A stretch of 64,000 nucleotides of DNA, taken from contig AP014718.1 of assembly GCA_002370555.1 (NCBI GenBank), positions 558,001-622,000 of the forward strand, given 5' to 3'. Shown here in pieces: positions 57,349 through 64,000 of this stretch. The translations under genes were made by a program, and so were the position numbers. The notes under the pieces are model-generated. The model was not told where the DNA came from. It made no database searches and saw nothing but the letters and a program-made list of their open reading frames with translations. The first letter of the stretch is position 1; the number at the start of each line of letters is the position of its first letter. Source of the stretch: Arthrobacter sp. Hiyo4 (GTDB taxonomy: Bacteria; Actinomycetota; Actinomycetes; Actinomycetales; Micrococcaceae).

Positions 57349-59962
57349 TCAGGCGTTGACGATCAGCCCCAGCTCCGCCTTGGAAGCCAATGCCTCGTGC
57401 CGTGGCAGGACGCGGACGGTGTAGCCAAAGGGACCGGAGCGGTCGATGACCAGCGAGCCGCTGAACAGGTGGCGCCCTTCGCCCAGGTCCTCTTTCGAGT
57501 TCAACTCCATCAGGGTGACGTCCGCCAGCGTGTCGCTTTCTTCGGCACGGCCATACGCCACCTCCACGGACACGTCCTCCGGTGAGAGCGTGTGCAGCGC
57601 GATGTAGGCGTTGACCTGAAGGGTGTCCCCGATCTGCGGATCCTCGGAAACTCCCACGGAGTCCACGTGCTCAACGTGCAGCAGAGGCCATGCCGAACGC
57701 ACCTTGGCAGTCCACGCCGCCAGCACGCGGGCCTGGGCGTAGGAGTTGGCAACGGCCCGGCGTCCGGCCTCGGCGGCGGCCGGTAGAGCACGTTGACGTA
57801 GTCGTGTAACATGCGCTCCGCGGAAACGGCCGGGCCCAGGTGGGACAGCGTGTGTTTGATCATGGACACCCAGTGCGTCGGGACTTTCTCGGTGCCCGTG
57901 CTGGACGGTCCGGCAGCCCCGGCGCTGTCAGACACCGTGTTCCCGTAGAAGCGTGGCGCCACCTGGGTTTCCAGGAGTTCGTACAGCGCCGCGGCCTCGA
58001 TGTCGTCCCGCTCTTCGGGGACGCGTCGTTGTTGGCGGTGGGGATCGCCCAGCCGTTCTCGCCGTCGTACATTTCATCCCACCAGCCGTCCATCACCGAA
58101 AGGTTCAGCGAACCGTTGATGGCGGCCTTCATGCCCGACGTACCGCACGCCTCCAGGGGGCGGAGCGGGTTGTTAAGCCACACGTCACAGCCCGGGAACA
58201 GCGTCCTGGCCATCGCGATGTCGTAGTTCGGCAGGAACGCGATGCGGTGGCGGACCTCGGGGTCGTCGGTGAAGCGGACCAGATCCTGGATCATCTTCTT
58301 CCCGGCATCATCTGCCGGGTGGGACTTGCCGGCGATCACCAGCTGGATCGGGTGTTCCGGATGCAGCAGCAGCGCCTTGAGCCGGTCCGGCTCGCGAAGC
58401 ATCAGCGTCAGGCGCTTGTAGGTGGGGACGCGCCGCGCGAAGCCGATGGTCAGTACGTCGGGGTCCAGGACGCTGTCGGTCCAGCCAAGCTCGGCGTCGG
58501 CGGCGCCGCGTTTCTTCCACGCAGCCCTAAGCCGGCGGCGTACGTCCTCCACCAACGCGGTGCGCATTTCACGGCGCAGCGCCCAGACATCTGCATCGCT
58601 GACGTTGTAGGCGAGGTCCCAGCGGCCCAGGGCTTCGGCCTCGGTGCCGAACTGTTCCCTCGCGAGCCGGGAGATGCGCCCGTCGACCCAGGTGGGCACG
58701 TGCACGCCGTTGGTAACGGACGTGATGGGCACCTCGGAGTGGTCGAACCCGGCCACAGGGCCGAGAACATCCCGCGGGATACCTCTCCATGGAGCTTGGC
58801 GACGCCGTTGGCCCGCTGTGCCAGCCGGAGGCCCATCACGGCCATGTTAAAGACTGACGGGTTGCCGTCGGCGTAGTTTTCCCGGCCCAGTTCCAGGATC
58901 CGGTCCACGGGCACCGCGGGCGCCAGCCCGGCCTGGAAGAAGTGGTGGATCTGGGAAATCTCGAAACGGTCGATGCCGGCCGGAACGGGAGTGTGGGTGG
59001 TGAAGACCGTGGACGCCCGGCCGGTGGCGAGGGCTTCGTCGAAGCTGAGGGCGGCGTCGCCGGCCATCAGTTCCTGGATACGCTCAACCCCCAGGAAGCC
59101 GGCATGGCCCTCGTTGGTGTGGAACACCTCGGGCGCGGCGGTTCCGGTGAGCTGCTGGTACGCGCGCAGCGCCTTGACTCCGCCCATCCCCAGCAGGAGC
59201 TCCTGCTGGAGCCGGTGGTCTCCGCCGCCGCCATAGAGGCGGTCGGTGATGCCGCGCGCGGCGTCGTCGTTACCGGGAACGTTGGAGTCCAGCAGCAAGA
59301 GGGGAACGCGTCCGACGTCGGCACGCCAGATGTGTGCCAGCAGTCGGCGCCCGTTGGGGAGCGGGAGTGAGACCTGCAAAGGCCGGCCGTTGCCGTCGGC
59401 GGACGGTTCACGAAGCAGAGTGAGGGGGAGGCCGTCAGGGTCGAGCACCGGGTAGGTTTCCTGCTGCCAGGCATCGCGGGAGAGTGACTGCTTAAAGTAG
59501 CCTGCCTGGTACAGCAGGCCAACCCCGATCAGAGGAACACCCAGGTCCGAGGCGGCCTTGAGATGGTCGCCGGCCAGGATGCCCAGGCCGCCGGAGTACT
59601 GCGGCAGGACTTCGGTGATGCCAAATTCGGGGGAGAAGTACGCGATGGCGGCCGGGCATCCTCGCCCAGGCCCTGGTACCAGCGGGGCTGTTCAAGGTAC
59701 CGGTCAAGGTCCTCGGCGGCGGCGCGGACCTGGTCTACGACCGATTGGTCGGCGGCGAGGCGCTGGAACTCTTCGCGGCTGACCCGGCCCAGGAAACTGA
59801 TGGGATCCTGGCCGGATTCCTCCCAGATGCGGGGGTTCAGGCCCGCGAAAAGTTCACGGGTGGCCGGTGCCAGGACCAGCGCAGGTTGGTGGCCAACCGG
59901 GCCAGCGGCCTGATTGGTTCCGGGAGGACTGTTCTGACGGTAAATCTGCGGATTGCCTTCAC
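57349..59962 (-). CDS. glgP: Alpha-glucan phosphorylase
   Basis: About 872 residues after restoring five bases (near 59865, 59655, 58760, 58020 and 57785). Phosphorolyses alpha-1,4-glucans to glucose-1-phosphate. The N-terminus has the DUF3417-type region (LATNLRWSWHPATRELFAG, EFGITEVLPQYSGGLGILAG). PLP lysine in EACGTSGMKAAINGSLN, with NEGHAGFLGVERIQEL, TTHTPVPAGIDRF and TNGVHVPTWVD. Maltodextrin phosphorylase family of Mycobacterium-type GlgP. GTG start with TAGTGT ending 7 nt before it; divergent from glgE. Confidence 0.93.
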
Positions 59963-60114
59963 CTGCGCCACACTAACCGACAACATCAACGTCCGGAACC
60001 GCTTTGGCTTTCTTTTAGGTAAATGACAGTTGGCGTGGCGGATAAGTCGAATCGCCGCGACAAAAAGCAGCGCAGCCTTAGCAATTTGGCCCATTTCTCG
60101 CTAACGTCGAGCCT

Positions 60115-62195
60115 GTGACGACTAACCCAGTAACCCCTGCCGCCTCAAAGAAAAAGCCGAAAGGCAAAATCACCGACGGGCTAAGATTTGGCCGGTTTCC
60201 GATCACCGCCGTGCAGCCTGCGGTGGAGGGTGGGAAGTATCCTGCCAAGGCCTTGCCGGGGGAGGGAATCGTGGTGGGCGCCACCGCTTTCCGGGAGGGG
60301 CATGACCAGCTGGGTGTCAGCGCGGTCCTGCTGGATCCCCGCGGGAAGGAACGCCAGCGCGTCAGGCTGGCGCCGCCCAAGGGGAACGCGGCCTCGGTAC
60401 CGACCGCTGGGAGGGCATCCTCACGCCGTCGGCCGTTGGAAACTGGACGTTTTTCATCGAGGCCTGGCACGACCGCTACGGAACCTGGCACCACAACGCC
60501 GAGGTCAAGGTGGCGGCAGGCATCGACGTGGAGCTGATGCTCGCCGAAGGATCGGCGCTGCTCTCGGAAGCGGCCGACGACTCCTCCCGCAATGCATCGG
60601 ACCGGCGCACCCTCCGCATGGCGTCTGCCATTCTGGGCAACGGGTCCCTCACCGATGAGGAGCGTCTGGCAGCCGGCTTCGGCGCGGACGTCGCCGCCGT
60701 GGTGGACCGCCAGCCGATCCGCGAACTGATCACCGTTTCCGAGCAGTTCCCGCTGCTTGTCGAGCGGGATCTCGCAGGCCGCGGAGCCTGGTACGAATTC
60801 TTCCCCCGGTCCGAAGGCGCCGTCAGGGACGCCACCACCGGGGCCTGGACGTCCGGGAATTTCCGGACCGCAGCGAAGCGGCTGGACGCGGTGGCGGAAA
60901 TGGGCTTCGACGTGATCTACATGCCGCCCATCCACCCCATTGGCGTCCAGCACCGCAAGGGCCCCAACAACACCCTGATTGCCGGCCCGCATGATCCCGG
61001 CTCGCCGTGGGCCATCGGCGCCAAGGCGGGCGGCCACGACGCCATCCATCCTGAACTGGGCACGTTCGAGGACTTTGATGCCTTTGTTGCCCGCGCCAAC
61101 GAACTGGGCCTGGAAGTCGCCCTGGACCTGGCGCTGCAGGCCGCGCCGGACCACCCCTGGGTTCAGTCCAACCCAGAATGGTTCACTACCCGGGTTGACG
61201 GGAGCATCGCGTACGCGGAAAACCCGCCCAAGAAATACCAGGACATTTTCCCGCTCAATTTCGACAATGATCCGGAAGGGCTTGCGAAGGAAATCCTGCG
61301 GGTCGTGTTGCTGTGGGTCAGCCATGGCGTGAAGATCTTCCGGGTGGATAATCCGCACACCAAACCGGTGTGGTTCTGGGAATGGCTCATTGGCCAGGTC
61401 AACAAAAAGACCCCTGGCGTCGTGTTCCTCGCGGAAGCGTTCACGCGCCCTGCCATGATGCACGCTTTGGGCCGGGCGGGCTTCCAGCAGTCCTACACCT
61501 ACTTCACGTGGCGGAACACCAAGAAGGAACTCGAAACCTACTTCACGGAGGTCAGCCACGAGTCGTCGGCGTACTTCCGGCCGAACTTCTTTGTCAACAC
61601 ACCGGACATCCTCACGGAATACCTTCAGTTCGGCGGTCCGGCGGCGTTCAAGATCCGTGCGGCGTTGGCCGCCACCGCCAGCCCCTTGTGGGGCGTTTAC
61701 GCCGGCTACGAACTTTATGAGCATGTTGCCCGCCCCGGCGCGGAAGAGTACATCGACAACGAGAAATTCGAATACAAAGCCCGTGACTGGGACGCTGCCG
61801 CTGCTTCAGGCCGGACCCTGGCGCCGTACCTGACCAGGCTCAATGCGATCAGGCACGACCACCCGGCGCTGCTGGACCTGCAGAATCTCACGGTCCACCA
61901 CAGCACCGACGACGCCACGGTGGTGTACTCCAAGCACAAGACCCTGCCGGACGGTACCAAGGACACCATCATTGTGGTGGTCAACGTTGATCCGCACGGC
62001 ATCAGGGAGAGCACCATTTCACTGGACCTGGCTGCCCTTGAACTTGACCCCGAGGACCTGACGCCCAACGGCGGGTTCCGGGTAGATGACCTCATCTCCG
62101 GAGAATCCTGGGAATGGGGCGAATACAACTATGTCCGCCTGGACGCGCACGTTGAACCCGCCCACGTCCTGAGCGTAAGGAGAATGCATCAGTGA
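60115..62195 (+). CDS. glgE: Alpha-1,4-glucan:maltose-1-phosphate maltosyltransferase
   Basis: 693 residues after restoring one base near 60390. GH13_3: [20 protein letters not shown], nucleophile in [12 protein letters not shown], acid in [12 protein letters not shown], and [15 protein letters not shown]. Elongates alpha-glucan from maltose-1-phosphate, the step linking trehalose to glycogen. GTG start, TAACGT ending 7 nt upstream (leaderless). Its stop overlaps treS (GTGA). Confidence 0.95.
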
Positions 62196-63983
62196 GCTTT
62201 AACCCGCAGAGTTCCAGCCAGCATTTCACCCCCAAGAGCACCTTTGAGCTACATGCCCCTGGCCTGGCTCACGATCCTCTGTGGTACCGGAAGGCCGTGT
62301 TCTATGAGGTGCTGGTCCGGGCTTTCGCGGATGCGAACGGCGACGGTTCGGGCGACTTCACCGGCCTGATCGACCGGCTGGACTACCTGCAGTGGCTCGG
62401 CATCGATTGCCTGTGGCTGCCGCCGTTCTTCCAGTCGCCGCTGCGTGACGGCGGCTATGACATTTCGGACTACAACTCCGTCCTGGATGAGTTCGGCACC
62501 ATCAGCGACTTCAAGCGGCTCGTGGCCGAGTCCCATGCCCGCGGTGTCCGGGTCATCATTGACCTGCCGCTGAACCACACCTCGGACCAGCACCCCTGGT
62601 TCCAGGAATCGCGCAAGGACCCGGACGGTCCCTTTGGCGACTTTTACGTGTGGAGCGACACTGACGAGAAGTACCAGGACGCCCGCATCATCTTCGTGGA
62701 CACAGAGGAGTCCAACTGGACCTTCGACCCCATCCGCCGGCAGTTCTTCTGGCACCGCTTCTTCAGCCACCAGCCTGACCTGAACTTTGAGAACCCCAAG
62801 GTCATCGAAGCGCTCTTTGACGTGGTCCGTTTCTGGCTGGACCAGGGCATCGACGGTTTCCGGGCGGACGCCATCCCGTACCTCTTCGAGGAAGAGGGGA
62901 CCAACTGCGAAAACCTGCCGGCCACCCATGACTTCCTGCGCAAGCTGCGGGCTATGGTGGATGAAGGCTACCCTGGCCGCGTCATCATCGCCGAGGCCAA
63001 CCAGCCGCCCAACGAAGTGGTGGAGTACTTCGGAACAGCGGAGGAGCCCGAATGCCACATGGCCTTCCACTTCCCCATCATGCCGCGCCTCTACTACGCC
63101 CTGCGGGACCAGAAGGCCGCTCCGATCATCGAGACCATGCATGACACCCGGAGATCCCCGAAGGGCGCAATGGGGAACGTTCCTCCGCAACCACGACGAA
63201 CTGACGCTGGAGATGGTCACGGCCGACGAGCGTGCGGCGATGCTGGGCTGGTATGCCCCGGACCCCCGGATGCGCGCCAACATCGGGATCCGGCGCCGGC
63301 TTGCGCCGTTGCTGGATAATTCCCGGCCGAGATCGAACTGATCAACGCGCTGCTGCTGTCGCTGCCCGGCAGCCCGTTCCTGTACTACGGGGACGAGATC
63401 GGCATGGGGGACAACATCTGGCTCGATGACCGCGATGCTGTGCGCACCCCCATGCAGTGGAACCCGGACCGGAACGCAGGATTCTCCAACGCTGATCCCG
63501 GCAAGCTCTACCTGCCGGTCATCCAATCGCTGGTGTACAACTACGCCATGGCCAATGTGGAAGCCGAGGCCGCCCACTCCGGTTCCCTGCTCCGCTGGAC
63601 CCGGCAGATCCTCAGCGTCCGCAAGAACCATCCCGCCTTCGGGCTGGGCGCGTTCAAGCATGTGGAAGCGGACCACGACGCCGTGGTGGCGTATCTCCGG
63701 GAACTTTCGGAGGACAACACTGCGGGCTGCCCGGCGAATCCATTTTGTGCGCCTTCAACCTTTCGCAGCACCCTGTCGCGGCAAAACTGCGGATTCCGCA
63801 GTTTGCCGGCCGGGCCTGCGTGATGTGTTCGGCGGTCAGCCGTTCCCCGGCATCGACGACGACGGATCGCTGACGCTGACCCTGGGAAGCCATGATTTCT
63901 TCTGGCTGCGGATCCGCTCCGCGACGTCGAACCCGGCCTCCCCGTACACGCAGGCACTGCCCATTCTGTCCATCGAGAACTGA
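62192..63983 (+). CDS. treS: Trehalose synthase (maltose alpha-D-glucosyltransferase)
   Basis: 598 residues after restoring five bases (near 63152, 63165, 63330, 63728 and 63815). Interconverts maltose and trehalose. GH13_16: [53 protein letters not shown], nucleophile in [11 protein letters not shown], acid in IIAEANQPP, and FLRNHDEL. Coupled to glgE by a 4-bp overlap. The next gene starts 2 bp after the stop, as in treS-maltokinase-glgB clusters. Confidence 0.95.
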
Positions 63984-63984
63984 C

Positions 63985-64000
63985 ATGGCCCAGCCCACCC
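63985..64000 (+). CDS. Start of next gene, probably maltokinase or branching enzyme (cut by window edge)
   Basis: ATG GCC CAG CCC ACC begins 1 bp after the treS stop. Only five codons are inside the window. Maltokinase (mak/pep2) or glgB normally follows treS in this cluster, hence the guess; no family evidence is available. Confidence 0.4.

Overview
The window is high-GC actinobacterial DNA. Gene content and order (carD-ispD-ispF-cysS-rlmB, phoU / senX3-regX3, bacterial proteasome activator bpa, a GlgE-type alpha-glucan cluster, GTP-dependent PEP carboxykinase) fit an Arthrobacter/Pseudarthrobacter-like member of the Micrococcaceae. Species assignment is inference.

Layout. 1-4.7 kb: a TetR / YhgE-Pip / degenerate ABC-ATPase operon with a 20-bp operator, then a flavin disulfide oxidoreductase. 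4.8-10.8 kb: tRNA-Arg, pckA, and a leftward manB - hypothetical - nsrR - hmp run (nitric oxide defence). 10.9-19.2 kb: recQ, a DHA2-type MFS exporter, tRNA-Ser(GCT), an S9 oligopeptidase and an FAD/NAD(P)-binding protein. 19.8-29.7 kb: a ~10-kb integrative element in tRNA-Ser(TGA), bounded by a 58-bp duplication of the tRNA 3' half. 29.9-44 kb: quinone oxidoreductase, padR with a decayed ABC gene, DUF1540, cstA-ybdD, bpa and neighbours, a NUC1-type nuclease, tRNA-Thr, a TAP-like peptidase, holB-tmk, a trans-sulfuration enzyme, DUF2516 and a methyltransferase. 45-54 kb: gpmA, the phosphate regulators, carD and the MEP-pathway / cysS / rlmB block. 54-64 kb: glgX, glgP, glgE and treS, with a secreted barnase-type RNase and a barstar between glgX and glgP.

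The most interesting object is the tRNA-Ser element. It has a repressor and integrase on one strand and, on the other, xis, a few small genes, an HNH protein and an HK97-type major capsid gene. No terminase, portal or tail gene is visible, and a second tyrosine recombinase sits at the far end. That layout suggests a satellite-like element that makes a capsid and relies on a helper, rather than a full prophage.

About sixty genes or gene parts read cleanly only if single missing bases, nearly all in G or C runs, are restored. These hit essential genes (cysS, tmk, pckA, phoU) as often as accessory ones, so I treat them as sequence errors and annotate whole genes across the breaks. Two loci, an ABC ATPase near 31.6 kb and a VOC protein near 19.3 kb, look truly decayed. 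Many genes start 6-7 nt after a TANNNT hexamer with no ribosome-binding site, which suggests frequent leaderless initiation.
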